Assembly: GCA_004764695.1 (NCBI GenBank)
Contig: SMSO01000007.1
Span: forward strand, 1,309,270-1,373,269
Origin: Schizochytrium sp. TIO01
Taxonomy: Eukaryota > Sar > Bigyra > Thraustochytrida > Thraustochytriidae
DNA: 64,000 nt
Direction of reading: 5' to 3'
The notes beneath the pieces were generated by a model. It was not told the origin of the DNA. It saw nothing but the letters and a program-made list of their open reading frames with translations, and made no database searches. Below, piece after piece: positions 52,210-62,502 of the stretch (position 1 is its first letter; each line of letters opens with the position of its first letter). The translations under genes and the position numbers were made by a program.

Positions 52210-54296
52210 ATTTATGTAATGACTATGCATGTAACCATCTTAATCCAAAATCCCCAATCTCTCCAAGCAATGTTGTACTCTGTCAAAACTACAGTCCATC
52301 AAATCCTAGAACTTCGACCTTTGGCAGAGCTGAGCTTATCCCCTCGGCTCTTGTCCAAGCCCGCCTGCAGCTCTATCGCATCACCTCTATTCTGAAAACC
52401 ACATTGGTTTCCTAGTTGACATAGTCCGTTGTCATCCTCGGCGGCAGATTTGTAGTACCACATTTGCGCTTGTCATCTTTTTTCAGCAGCCTGTCGTTTG
52501 ATACCAATCTCGTACGAACCATATCGTGGTTCTAAGTGGAACCCAAAAGGTTGCAAATCCTGCACATCTACACATTCCTCTGCTCCCCAAAACGCATTTG
52601 AGCCAAATCCATGCGCATGGCTAGCTCGCTGCGAGCACGCCCTGCTCGTCGTCTGTAGCCAGGCTGGCCGGCGCCTGCAAGAGATCTGAGGGGAGGTACA
52701 ATGCCGCCACGTGGTGCTCCGAAAGTACTTCAACGCACAACAGTAACCAAAACAGCAGCCAAATGTAATGCACCAAATACGAGCCCCCCTCAGCACTTAT
52801 GCCACAACTGCTTTTTCTTCGCAATTAAGCTTAACTGCCGCCCTCGGAATTATAAAACACGGGTTTTGAGGGCTTTTGTCACGGTCGAAGTTAATAGTGA
52901 ACATTCTCTGCGCAGCTTTGGAGTCCTTTAGTGCGCTCTTATGGCCATCATCGCCGGTTCCAGATAAGTTCCTGCACGGTTCCAGACCTTCAGATTACTT
53001 TCAATCATAGAGATCATTAGGCAATACTGCAGCGCGTGCAAAAGTCCCAAAACACAAGAAGAGCTGCAAGAATGAGAAACCACGCCACGCAGAAGCCCTC
53101 TGCTGCAGACCAGGGGCAGAGGAGACTAAAATTGCTGAAAGCTAGCATGGCTCTGCTTGCAAGGCGCAATTTGCTCAATAGCTTGGAGCTAGTAATGAGC
53201 CAAAAATCACAATGATGTTGCCCACGCACGAAATATCAAATATACATATCATCTTACATGTATTATAGTTTTGCCTAGTTGAGGTGTCTAGTACATTTTG
53301 TACAAAAAACTTTTACAAATTTTGCGCACTTTTTCATTTTCCTTTCCTTCAGATTATAGTCCTGTAGAAGTTGAAGTTTGGAATCAGATCGTGGTTTGCT
53401 TCGCTCAGCAAGATATCTCTGACCCGTAGCAAGCTCCAGAGCTGATTCTCTCGGCACCCGAGTGGTCGGTGTGGGAGCTGCTTGAGGTTTCTACCTCTTC
53501 ACACGTGGTGTGCAGTTGGTTCTTTTGTTCGTTCTTTTCGTCACTTTGGCGGAGCCCATCGGCAATCTCGAGGTCTCTTGGGCAGACCATCGAAAGGGAA
53601 CAAGCCACCAACACGTCTGCGTCAAACGTGGTGCTTCTAAGAGCATCCAAACAAGCCCTGACGCTGTGTGGGTCCATCGTGGCCTTTCTGACTCTAAAGG
53701 GGCTCCACGTAGGCGTTCCTGAAAGTACGCCGCCAGCTCCGGCGAGCGAGGGACCTTCGTGTGTAATCGCTGCCGCAAAGGCTCTTCTTCTTAGGGAGCA
53801 CAAAAGGCGTGCACGTGCAGAGGTCAAGACCACCTTCATAACTGCAACTCCTGAAGTTGATCTTTGCTCAAGACCCATTACGTTTGGTTTGTAGCTGGTG
53901 GACTTGCAGAGCACGCTCGAGGTAGTGGTTGTTGATCCTTACCTTCTGCTATCAGTATTGTTGGCTGTGTATTAAAGGGTAGGGAGCAGAAACCTGATCA
54001 CAAGGATACATAGATCACGAGCGTTATTTGTTGAGAAAATTGTCCTCGGGTAGCGAAGTTTCTGATTTTGTCATTGTGATTGTACTTAGAGTTGTTGCAA
54101 GCTAATAGTGAAGCAGACTGGGGACCAGGTTCTCATCCGAGTTGGCTTTTCTGCATGGAAAAACTCCCAAACTCCGGAGGTATTCAACAGCAATACGAAA
54201 GATTGAAGTGATATAAAAAGCACGGGCTTTACAGTAGACATCAATTGTGCTTTGAGATACGCTGGAGTGGAGACGGAATTCCTTGTGCAGACGTGA
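52210..54296. other. intergenic region with several weak coding signals
   Basis: Minus strand 52670-52473 (ending AAEKRstop, with GAEECVDVQDLQPFGF) and plus strand 52498-52689 both look protein-like, which undermines both. An ATG frame at 52701-52931 (plus) and a 43-codon minus frame at 53148-53017 with one TM-like segment are further weak candidates. Minus frame 53839-53405 is listed separately. I cannot build a complete gene here. Confidence 0.3.
53405..53839 (-). CDS. Candidate 144-residue protein with Arg-rich leader
   Basis: Starts at the ATG at 53839. The first 25 residues are basic and Ala/Leu/Arg-rich without acids, as in mitochondrial leaders. The remainder is soluble and ends Ser/Glu-rich. 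A plus-strand frame of similar length (53469-53894) overlaps it, so the coding strand is uncertain. No domain is recognised. Confidence 0.27.
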   Translation of the reverse strand: MKVVLTSARARLLCSLRRRAFAAAITHEGPSLAGAGGVLSGTPTWSPFRVRKATMDPHSVRACLDALRSTTFDADVLVACSLSMVCPRDLEIADGLRQSDEKNEQKNQLHTTCEEVETSSSSHTDHSGAERISSGACYGSEISC

Positions 54297-55856
54297 ATGG
54301 CGAGTTCGCGGCGAAGTAGCAGCGTCGCTGATGGCGAACCCAGTGGGAAGAGCTTTACCACTGAGGGTCTCTTTGATTACATCAATGAGTCAGCAGCAGC
54401 GTTAGCACGAGTTGTTTCTGAGCAAAGGCCAGGGGGCAAAAGTAAAGCGGACCATGGGGATAACGGTGCAAGCCATGCCCAGCGCATGTCTCTACGAGCC
54501 TCCATCCGGAATAGAGTATCAGGCCGACGCGTAGAGTATGAAACGCAAGTAGATGTTTTCCCAGTGGCCAAAAAGGTTGATACAAGCCCTAATTCGAAGC
54601 GAAGTAGTAGGCGACATTCTGATGGGTTATCTGCTCTCGACAGCCCTACCCATGATCACGCCAAAGATAATCATCGCAACTCTGCATATACATCATTCTG
54701 GGAAACTTTGAGGCCCCTTTTTCAGCGTTCTGACAGCAAGCCAGAGTCTAAAAGATCTTCTAAGGCTAGTGCAGAGAATAACCTTGACTTAGAGCTTGAG
54801 ATTGAACTTGTGAAGGAGGCGAGTGATGCTGGAGATGACACTACCTTTGATGAGTATGATCAAGAAGACGAATATGATGATGATGGGGAAAACAAAGATT
54901 CAGCGAATCGCAAGTCAGGTGCCTCTTCTTCTTCGTTTTGGCCTAACTCAAGGTCAACACAAAAACACAAAGCCCGGGGTCTTAGCGAAGCCGCTGCCAT
55001 GGCTGAGGTAGATCATGTTTACCCGCCCACACGAAAGAAGTTTGCATATAAAATACCTAGTCAAGAACGTAGGAATCGTGCTTCACAAGATCTTCAAAAT
55101 ATGCACCCCAGCACGGCAAAACTTTCAGCATCACAGGCATCGGCAGCAGCAGCAGCTGGCAAGGTATTGGTTTTGCGAGGGACAGATGGAGTTGCCTTTG
55201 GCGCAGCTGTCAAACGAAAGGTGCAACTTCGCGCAAACAATAGCAAATTACGCGGCCGCCAAAGCCGCCTTGCACGACCGAGTAACCCAACAGGGTTATC
55301 ATCCTCTGTCAGAAATCGACGGAGGACTTTAGTTACGGGTAACAGGCAACGTTCCAGAAGAAACAAGAAAAGCATGAAGCGAAAACCTAGTTTGCGCACT
55401 CCGGGGATCGGCCTCGCCATGCGTCCGAAATATATCTTCTTCTACTATGTGGCCCCACTGATTCTGCTAGGAATTAATGATATGGCGCCTTTATTTGAAC
55501 ATTTGTATTGGAAAGTCACACATCCAAATGTGGATTACAGACTAGAGTCCAGTACGCCAGTGGTGATTCCAATCTGGGTACGCTTGATTTTCCCAAGCCT
55601 TCAGCCTGGATCTGAAGTACTTAAACACACCATGCGATTTGGTTCGTATGTTTTTGAGTTTGGTGGTTTGCTTGTTATGCTGCAAATGCTACACCAACTA
55701 GTAACCTTGTTTCGTGCCGGTCGCGATATCTTTGAAGTCCATGCATCCGATTCTGACGATTCTGACGAAGAAACCGACTTTGAATCTGAAGATTTTGCAA
55801 ATGAGGAACCTGATTATACATTTCTATTTAAGTGGCAAGCTCCACGCTCCACCTGA
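54297..55856 (+). CDS. Two-transmembrane protein with long disordered cytosolic N-terminus, unknown
   Basis: 519 residues from the ATG at 54297. The first 375 residues are hydrophilic, Ser/Arg/Lys-rich and probably disordered, with an acidic patch (DEYDQEDEYDDDGEN) near 185-200 and strongly basic stretches near 310-370 (RRRTLVTGNRQRSRRNKK). Two hydrophobic helices follow at about 379-402 and 451-472, separated by a loop of about 48 residues with several Pro. The C-terminus is acidic (DSDDSDEETDFESED) and ends RST. Both ends are predicted cytosolic. No family is recognised. Confidence 0.75.
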   Translation: MASSRRSSSVADGEPSGKSFTTEGLFDYINESAAALARVVSEQRPGGKSKADHGDNGASHAQRMSLRASIRNRVSGRRVEYETQVDVFPVAKKVDTSPNSKRSSRRHSDGLSALDSPTHDHAKDNHRNSAYTSFWETLRPLFQRSDSKPESKRSSKASAENNLDLELEIELVKEASDAGDDTTFDEYDQEDEYDDDGENKDSANRKSGASSSSFWPNSRSTQKHKARGLSEAAAMAEVDHVYPPTRKKFAYKIPSQERRNRASQDLQNMHPSTAKLSASQASAAAAAGKVLVLRGTDGVAFGAAVKRKVQLRANNSKLRGRQSRLARPSNPTGLSSSVRNRRRTLVTGNRQRSRRNKKSMKRKPSLRTPGIGLAMRPKYIFFYYVAPLILLGINDMAPLFEHLYWKVTHPNVDYRLESSTPVVIPIWVRLIFPSLQPGSEVLKHTMRFGSYVFEFGGLLVMLQMLHQLVTLFRAGRDIFEVHASDSDDSDEETDFESEDFANEEPDYTFLFKWQAPRST

Positions 55857-56599
55857 TTTTAATAATAATAAAAACTATATATATATACATTTTATGAATT
55901 GAGAACACCGATGCATCTTTTGCATACTTTCACTTTTCAGCTCGAGAGTAGATTTCGTGGGGGTATTACTAACAAACCCTTTCATTTTATTTGGAAATTT
56001 TATGTCGTCTCTCAATTTGATTGCTACAAAAAAATCAATTCGAACGCACTGATCGCAAGATTATTATGAGAGTTTGCATCAAGTGAAGTTTCGGATAGGG
56101 GTCGTGCAAATGACTTTAGCCTACAAATTGAATATCTGTGATTAGAACAACAAAACGGCCAAGGAAACGCCAATCGCAAACAAAACAAGACGGATACAAT
56201 TTTACGCTTTTTACTTGAATCTCTACTTTTAGGCTTGAAGAGGGTCAGATATTTTAATTAGATAACATTGATATGCACATTAAGTACTTCCTAGCGCCAA
56301 TAGAGAACAGTCAATAGACGAGTGAGGAGATAAACATGACTCAGTCTTATCTCTTCTACACTCATTGGTGGAAAAAATAATCCAACAAGATAAAGATGGA
56401 ATGTAGTCCCAGGTAGTACACAATTGTTCATCACGATATGGCTACAAGAGCATTAGAAGAGGGCACGAACACAGGCAGTTGACCGGCGAGAAATAGCACA
56501 TTACATGATCCATGTCTCAAAGAGACAGAAATGATATTCGTGAAAGGAGTTTTGGAGTGTAAGGCGGCATGAAGAATATACGCTCGTCTTAACTTAAAA
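55857..56599. other. spacer between converging genes
   Basis: About 740 bp of AT-rich 3' flanks. A minus frame at 56431-56718 overlaps the channel's end and is not called. Confidence 0.5.
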
Positions 56600-59500
56600 C
56601 TAGGGTAAAAGACGAGCCGTATCGTCAATGTCATCTTCCTCTTGATCGATTTCCTTTGGTACATAGGAAGAATGAAGAGTATCGTTGGGCACAAGTGAAT
56701 TTGAGGAAGCAGGATCAACTGATAAGGTAAAGTCTTCCCTCAATCCATTTTTCTGAAAATCTGCTGACATAGACGCGTCTTGTGGAGATACGCCACCATT
56801 TATTGCTCGAGTCTCGTTCTCGTCTAATCTTGCAGATTCAGTTTGCTGAAAGACCATGTCATGGTTATTGAGACGCTCTGAGGGTTGCACAGGGTCATGC
56901 GTAGATCTAGACATACTACCAAAAGAAAACGTTCTACGCAAAGACCACTCACGAGGTCGAATAGACTCCCATAAGGAAACCAAGAAGGCTGCATACGAAA
57001 GGTCAGTAGGTTGAGGCGTACTGCCATCTTCAGTGGAGCCAAGAAGTTCAGGATCAAACAGAAACTTGGCGCGGCGTCGAAACTGTTCCTCAGTTACAAA
57101 AGGCTGATCAGCAAAACCTGCTCCAACAACCATACCTTCATCGTTGTAAGTGTCCACCATGTACACATACAGGGCATCAGATGCTGTGTAAATGAAGAGT
57201 GCAAAAAGAAGTAGCAGCTGGAGGACTGTGCCACGGATAACCTGTGTACCCGGCACAGCCATAGAGCTATCACTGTCAGAGACTACAGTGCAACCACGAG
57301 GGTGTCGACCTGCGGCCACAGGTAAAATCTCATTGCTCACGCACACATAAGAGGAGAAATAGCCGATTGTACCAATTTGAAAGAGTAAAATAGGAATTGG
57401 AAGATAACGAACTGCAGCGCGCCCGATCCGGCATCGCGGTACAGCATGACTCTTTTCACGGCCGTGAACGTAATTGAGCTGATACTCGTCAACACAAAGT
57501 TTAACAAAAAAGTAGATGATCCCAAAGGGAAGTATGATAGGAACTGACATAGAAAACACAACGACCAGCACAAGTACAGAGAGGAAGGTCGCATACTCTG
57601 TACCGAACTCAAATGTGGAAGATTTGTCTCGCAAGATTCTAGATGAACCATTGTTGTTTGCCCAAGGTCTCACGAAACGGCTTTGCATGACGCAACTCTG
57701 AAGAATCTCAGTAAAATCCACCAGCTGGAAAGCTGCACCTACCCATGTCTGTGTAATAATGTAGGTCAAGGTGAAAGCACCAGAAGTCACGACAAAGACC
57801 TGACCCAACAGTGCGAAGGGACTTGCATCTTTCGAGACGAGAGAACCCACAAAGCTTTCCAAGGACTTGAAGGCTAATGCAGGAATGAAGAGAGTGTTAA
57901 GCAGCAAGAAATAAAACATTTTCACCAAAGAGGAAATTTCCTGAGATGAATATGTATGATGGGGCTCCCACTGGCCCAAAGAAGATACGACAACCATCAG
58001 CGCGTCATTAACAATGACAAGAAATAATTGAGGGATGAACACGAAAATAAATCCGCCAAGTTCTGGATAATGTTCGATCATGCTTTCCATTTGCTCCATC
58101 CACCAATTCTCAATACTAAGCACATCATCATTTGAAGAAGACGAGGACTTTCCAATATGCGAAAGTAGACTTGTCGTGGTAGCTGGCATGGTTAACACAA
58201 TCAGCACTAAACCAATCAATAAATTGGCAAGTACCGTGCGAAGCCAATAGACACGAGGATCAAGATGCAAGGATTCCCAAATGAGGTCATGAGGATCAGG
58301 CGAAGGCACCACATCCCACTCACGAATTTTCGAGTTTTCGAATTCGGCTTCGAGACTCTCTGCCATTGTGATAACATCAACGGCTGAATTTCGGCGGGTT
58401 TCATACGGTCTTTTTAGATGGGGTTGCGATGCTTGCTCCAATACCGCCATATCTGGTGTTGATGATGTTTTCCGAATTCCGCGGCGCGTCAATCGTTTTG
58501 AAGGCTTTTCAGAGCCCGGTGCATCCATTCGAATTTTTGATTCAATAGCCCGGGAAATTGCTTTCTCTCTCTCCACCGGATCTGAAAAGGCAAACGCCAA
58601 TTCTGAAGATGAGAAGGTAACAAGACAGCGACCAGCATGGCGTGCTTGCAATGTCTGCCCAAGTCGTCTGAGTTCAAGCAGCTCACGCTCCAGATCTGCA
58701 ACTAGATCATATCCTCGAATCGTAGGTGAGTTGGTGAAGACTCCGGCCGGGTTAATTAAAAGATTGGCATTTTCCTCTAGGCTGTCAATTTCGTCATCAT
58801 TTTCGTGATCGGGGTAATCATCTATACTAAAGTTGTGACACTCAGGACCGCCTCGATGCGCACTTCCCCATGATCTCTGAGTCAGCGAGGTTGTCGAAGA
58901 GCGCGGTGAGGAGTGAGGAGTTGACACATCTAATCCACTCTCTAAATCTTCAACTTTAATCTTGTTTGTAGGACGACCACGTCGGGCATGAGGAGACGGC
59001 GAGGGTGTTCTAGAACGTGAACCTCCAGTGAGAGCCTCCGCATCTCGCTTTGTCTTTTTTGCAGCTTTCACTGTTGCGACAGCAGCACGCAAAGCAGCTT
59101 CAGCTTGAGGATGGTTTCGTACTTTAGAAAGAGATGCAAACTTGCGCAACGTCTTCAGATCCTGCTCAATTTGATACACGCGCTGTTCAATGCGCGAAGC
59201 TTCCGAATTGTCTACAATGATGGTAACATTAGACACCTGGCCAGGATACAAAAGTTCCAACAAGCGCTTTGTTTCTGTCTCAGTAAGATATTCTGGGAAG
59301 CAGTCCTTCACGAATACAGAGGCATCCCACATATCTACAGACCGTGCACCAATTACACCATGCTTCCATGACCACTGTACATGCTGCCGGCAGCGACTAA
59401 CGTATCGGAAATAGATCATCGAAAAAACAAACATGCAAATTGTATGGACCCACAGGAGTGGTGAATGTTTTCGCAAGTGCTGAATGGTTGATCTTGTAAA

Positions 59501-59980
59501 GTCCAAACTCACTTTAGCATCGCCGGCATTGAGATGAAGTGGTAAAAGAATTGAGCAACCGATGACTGACATCATTGTCACTAACACAACAGTTTCTCGA
59601 TGAAGAGCAAGGTAAAGTGCAGCTTCACTTCCCAGATTCTCCAGATCCTCTCCACGACAATGCCGCAGCCTCACCATATTAAGAAAGGCAGCTCGAATTT
59701 GTGAACCGGCGAGCTCCAAGCCAGCGCGAAGACGAGCCGGGAATGTTGCATGATGTTGAACTGCTTTACGGTAAAAGGAGACAGCTGTCACCAGTGCAAC
59801 TGGGAAAAAGACAAGAGCACAGAAAACGCAAACGAGACCAATGGAAGTCCACCCTTCGGGAGGTTCAAATGCATGCGAGTGTTGCAAGTTAGACTTGCTT
59901 GCATCAATAGCTAAGGTCTGAGTAGCTGTGCCTTTGCCCTGTATTGTTTGAGATGACCACGACACCTTCACCAATGTCAT
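56600..59980 (-). CDS. OSCA/TMEM63 (CSC1-like, DUF221) mechanosensitive cation channel
   Basis: 1126 residues from the ATG at 59980. The first helix (about 45-72, GWTSIGLVCVFCALVFFP) fits TM0; TM1 and TM2 lie at about 127-150 and 175-197. A cytosolic loop of about 390 residues follows, with an RNA-recognition-like segment and a Ser/Pro/Arg-rich insert (SRTPSPSPHARRGRP). The pore-forming DUF221 core is at about 590-900 (LPATTTS-like turn, FVFIPQLFLVIVND, LPFGIIYFFVKLCVDEYQLNY), and then a long acidic/Ser tail. Family members are hyperosmolality- and tension-gated Ca2+-permeable channels. The cytosolic loop and tail are longer than usual. The ATG here lies inside the upstream frame 59904-61454, so this start is probably wrong and the two frames are probably one spliced gene. 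Confidence 0.9.
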   Translation of the reverse strand: MTLVKVSWSSQTIQGKGTATQTLAIDASKSNLQHSHAFEPPEGWTSIGLVCVFCALVFFPVALVTAVSFYRKAVQHHATFPARLRAGLELAGSQIRAAFLNMVRLRHCRGEDLENLGSEAALYLALHRETVVLVTMMSVIGCSILLPLHLNAGDAKVSLDFTRSTIQHLRKHSPLLWVHTICMFVFSMIYFRYVSRCRQHVQWSWKHGVIGARSVDMWDASVFVKDCFPEYLTETETKRLLELLYPGQVSNVTIIVDNSEASRIEQRVYQIEQDLKTLRKFASLSKVRNHPQAEAALRAAVATVKAAKKTKRDAEALTGGSRSRTPSPSPHARRGRPTNKIKVEDLESGLDVSTPHSSPRSSTTSLTQRSWGSAHRGGPECHNFSIDDYPDHENDDEIDSLEENANLLINPAGVFTNSPTIRGYDLVADLERELLELRRLGQTLQARHAGRCLVTFSSSELAFAFSDPVEREKAISRAIESKIRMDAPGSEKPSKRLTRRGIRKTSSTPDMAVLEQASQPHLKRPYETRRNSAVDVITMAESLEAEFENSKIREWDVVPSPDPHDLIWESLHLDPRVYWLRTVLANLLIGLVLIVLTMPATTTSLLSHIGKSSSSSNDDVLSIENWWMEQMESMIEHYPELGGFIFVFIPQLFLVIVNDALMVVVSSLGQWEPHHTYSSQEISSLVKMFYFLLLNTLFIPALAFKSLESFVGSLVSKDASPFALLGQVFVVTSGAFTLTYIITQTWVGAAFQLVDFTEILQSCVMQSRFVRPWANNNGSSRILRDKSSTFEFGTEYATFLSVLVLVVVFSMSVPIILPFGIIYFFVKLCVDEYQLNYVHGREKSHAVPRCRIGRAAVRYLPIPILLFQIGTIGYFSSYVCVSNEILPVAAGRHPRGCTVVSDSDSSMAVPGTQVIRGTVLQLLLLFALFIYTASDALYVYMVDTYNDEGMVVGAGFADQPFVTEEQFRRRAKFLFDPELLGSTEDGSTPQPTDLSYAAFLVSLWESIRPREWSLRRTFSFGSMSRSTHDPVQPSERLNNHDMVFQQTESARLDENETRAINGGVSPQDASMSADFQKNGLREDFTLSVDPASSNSLVPNDTLHSSYVPKEIDQEEDDIDDTARLLP

Positions 59981-61454
59981 TACTTGCAGTAGGTGCGAGT
60001 GTCAAAGCTGCAGCGGTCTGAGCAATTTGTTGTATAGTTTGCACGATTGTCGGGGGCACCATTGTAGTGGGTGAGGGTGCATCAACCGGTGGGTAGGAAA
60101 CCGAGAAAGACGGGGGATGTACAGCACCTCCTGGTATGGTCGGATACAAAGGAGGATTTGAGATACCTGAGTTGTCTCCACCCGGGTTTGTTTCCCAGGG
60201 CGTGTTTGGGTTCAGGGGCTCTGGTGCCTTACTATTATCAGAAGAACTGGGGAGTGGTTGACTAGAGACAGTTGGACTGATCACCGTTGGGACTTGCTCC
60301 TGTGGTGATGGCGCTAGAGGCGTTGAAGTACCCACGGGGTCTACAGATCCGCCCGCTCCTGGCGTATCCACATTAGGCATGACAGGGTGTGGGACAGCCT
60401 GGGGATCAGGTTCTGCCAGTGAAGGAGGATTTGTGAAAACAGGCTCAGTTAAAGAAGGAGGAGGAGCTGGCACAGCATTTTCCTGTGGGTGTGAAGGCAT
60501 AGCTGGCTGTTGCGGTGTCTCCGCGACTGGGCTTGATGGAGCATTTAATCCTGGTAAAGTACTGGGTGGCTCTGGAGCGCCAGTCGCCAGCGATGGTGGT
60601 AAAGTGGGCTGCAGAGAAGCCTTTGGGGTGGGCGGAACGGTCGGCGATGACCCTTGACCAATCTTCACACTGGTAACATACTCCGGAGCTTGTTTCGGAG
60701 GCGTTGTTGATTGTTGTATTGGTTGAGCTGATTGTACTGGCTGGGCTGCCACTCCTGGAACCGTGCTGCCTTCTGGAGTTTGCGGATTTGTCGTTATCGA
60801 ACTCGCTGTCTGTGTCGCATATGGTGTAGCTACTGCGGTTTCGCCCTCCGATGCGTTTGGAAGTACATTTTGCGCATTTGTAGTCCCAGGAACCGCCTGC
60901 TGCGGACTGATAGCATTCTGGGTTTGCAGCAGTGGTTGCTGATTCTGATCTTGGTCTTGTTGCGCATTCTGAGGGGGGTGTCCATCTTGGCCTACACCGA
61001 GGTTTTCTGCTTCGACCAAGGCCTGTGTCGTTGGATTCGGAGTGGATACTACGTTCAAATGCACTTCATTACTGGCTCCAGTTTCTGCATTTCTTTGGCC
61101 ATCACTCGCCGTCGACGCCGAGGTCTTCAAGGGGCCCTCTTCGGTGTGAGCATCGGTATCGTCTACAGGTCCGCCTAGATCTCCATCACGGCTAGGCTCG
61201 TGGTTTTCTGCGGCGTGTTGCTGCGACTCGTTGTCGAGGTCGTGGAGTGGTTGACTGTCGGTGCCAGCTGGGTCCTTTTCAACGCTTTCAGGGTTAGTCC
61301 CCACCTTGTTTCCGCGTGTCGCCTCTCCCTGCTCGCTGGGGTGTTGCGGGTCTGCCCTATTCTTATCCCGAGTTGCGTCATCATCGTCCTCCGGCCGCAA
61401 GGTTGTTTCCTCCGCCCCTTGTCCATGTTCATCTTGTCGTATGGCCGCCTCCAT
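59904..61454 (-). CDS. Pro/Thr/Ser/Gln-rich frame, probably the N-terminal exon of the OSCA-like channel
   Basis: 516 residues from the ATG at 61454 (CCATGG context). No hydrophobic segment and no domain. Asp/Glu/Gln-rich to about residue 200, then Pro/Thr/Ser-rich with repeated PPSL, PTP and PVS units like a mucin stalk. It overlaps the channel frame by 77 nt in another phase, unusual for two eukaryotic genes on one strand. A 58-bp intron 59983-59926 (donor GCAA|GTAATG, acceptor GGCACAG|CT) would fuse the frames into a 1598-residue protein. A 52-bp alternative (acceptor at 59932-59933) also keeps phase. In OSCA proteins the N-terminus faces outside, so this would be an extracellular domain. 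Confidence 0.6.
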   Translation of the reverse strand: MEAAIRQDEHGQGAEETTLRPEDDDDATRDKNRADPQHPSEQGEATRGNKVGTNPESVEKDPAGTDSQPLHDLDNESQQHAAENHEPSRDGDLGGPVDDTDAHTEEGPLKTSASTASDGQRNAETGASNEVHLNVVSTPNPTTQALVEAENLGVGQDGHPPQNAQQDQDQNQQPLLQTQNAISPQQAVPGTTNAQNVLPNASEGETAVATPYATQTASSITTNPQTPEGSTVPGVAAQPVQSAQPIQQSTTPPKQAPEYVTSVKIGQGSSPTVPPTPKASLQPTLPPSLATGAPEPPSTLPGLNAPSSPVAETPQQPAMPSHPQENAVPAPPPSLTEPVFTNPPSLAEPDPQAVPHPVMPNVDTPGAGGSVDPVGTSTPLAPSPQEQVPTVISPTVSSQPLPSSSDNSKAPEPLNPNTPWETNPGGDNSGISNPPLYPTIPGGAVHPPSFSVSYPPVDAPSPTTMVPPTIVQTIQQIAQTAAALTLAPTASNDIGEGVVVISNNTGQRHSYSDLSY

Positions 61455-62229
61455 GGTCCCTTAATCGCTTTCTGTGCGGGATCTCTCCCTGCAATGTTGC
61501 CCACGACAGGGACCTCCGCGGCTTGTGCAAGGCAAGGCGGCTTAACCGACCCTCTCGCTTCCCACCACACAGGTCTTTGCCTTCGAGGCCAGCTGTCTGT
61601 CCAGCTGTAGAGCGACTTCGCCTCAGTCCTCGACTCCACTTCGACTTTGACTCAGTCTTTAGGTCTTTGTCTTCTTTTCCTTTTCTCTTTCTTTTTCTCT
61701 TTCTCTTTCTCTTTCTTTTCCTTTTTCGATTAAAGTTACACTCTCTTTGTTCTCTCCTTCAAGTTCTTTCTTTTTTTTCTTTTTTTTCCTTTTTTTTCTT
61801 TTTTTTGTTTGAAGATCATTGAACGATGAATTCGACTTTCGTTCTCAACTTTTGGATTGGATTGTGTGGCTTCGAGAGACTCAAGAAAGAAATCGAGGGA
61901 TGAAAATTGCAAAAAACGACGCCGCTTGGGAAGTCCCTCTGCTTCGCGTTTCCAGAGCTGGGTTCGGAAGGTGATCGCGTTTGCTTCGCTTTGCTTATCC
62001 ACGGGCGTTTCTGTCAAAGCATGCATGTGTGATCTTTTATTGGCTTATTCGGCGAAACCCACAAAAACAACAAAACTTTATTATTTGATGAACGAACTGC
62101 CAAAATTAATTGGCGAAGTTTTTTGACGCAATGCGAAGATGAACGAATATCGTTATATATCTACGTACATCATACTTGGTTACCTTCTGTTACACGAAAC
62201 GTTTGGTCAGCTTTGGCTGTGCCGTGAAC
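61455..62229. other. upstream region of the channel gene
   Basis: Holds a long pyrimidine tract at about 61661-61728 and T-rich blocks to about 61808, probably part of the 5' leader or promoter. A frame across 61316-61822 (plus strand) is a by-product of this tract. The stretch 61830-62110 is open in places but has no convincing gene. Confidence 0.45.
61661..61808. repeat. polypyrimidine (CTTT/CTTTTTT)n tract
   Basis: Tandem CTTTCT units pass into T8C-type units on the plus strand, hence a purine tract on the transcribed side of the channel gene, 200-350 bp before its ATG. Confidence 0.85.
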
Positions 62230-62502
62230 CTATTTGTGTAGGCATGTACGTAGGAGCCTTTGTTTTGGCGGCTCTGCGAGTGTATACGACGCCAATTGGT
62301 GAATGATGGCCACGTCGTCGTCTTTAAGGACTTCGCCATGACGAGCGACCCATTGGCCGGAATCGAACTCTTCTGAGAGCTTCCCTTCCACCTGCAATAA
62401 CAATCTCGTTCACATGCACCTTTTGAGGGCCGTTCTTGAAGAAGAACTTACTTTTGCATACGCTCTTGAGGGTATGGTATGCAGACGGTGCAGGAACGTC
62501 AT
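62230..62502 (-). CDS. Small two-exon protein (70 aa) with mitochondrial-type leader
   Basis: Exon 1 is 62502-62452 (ATG plus 16 codons) and exon 2 is 62391-62230. The 60-bp intron has a perfect donor GTAAGT and an acceptor TTGTTATTGCAG; both exons are in phase 0. Exon 1 encodes a typical presequence (MTFLHRLHTIPSRAYAK: Arg, His, Ser, Leu, no acids). Exon 2 encodes a mixed acidic helical segment (KLSEEFDSGQW, GEVLKDDDVAII, QLASYTLAE) and a basic end. The size and leader suit a small respiratory-chain or ATP-synthase-associated subunit, but I recognise no family. Neither exon is long enough to stand out as a single open frame. Confidence 0.55.

Noticed and set aside
53469-53894. 141-codon plus-strand frame
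   Set aside because: Overlaps a minus-strand frame of equal length with a better leader; composition is biased and no domain is seen. Strand choice remains uncertain.
62350-62375. Possible tRNA T-arm (GTTCGATTC) on the minus strand
   Set aside because: Flanking bases do not pair and no D or anticodon arm is found; the sequence lies in a better supported coding exon. I found no tRNA elsewhere in the window.
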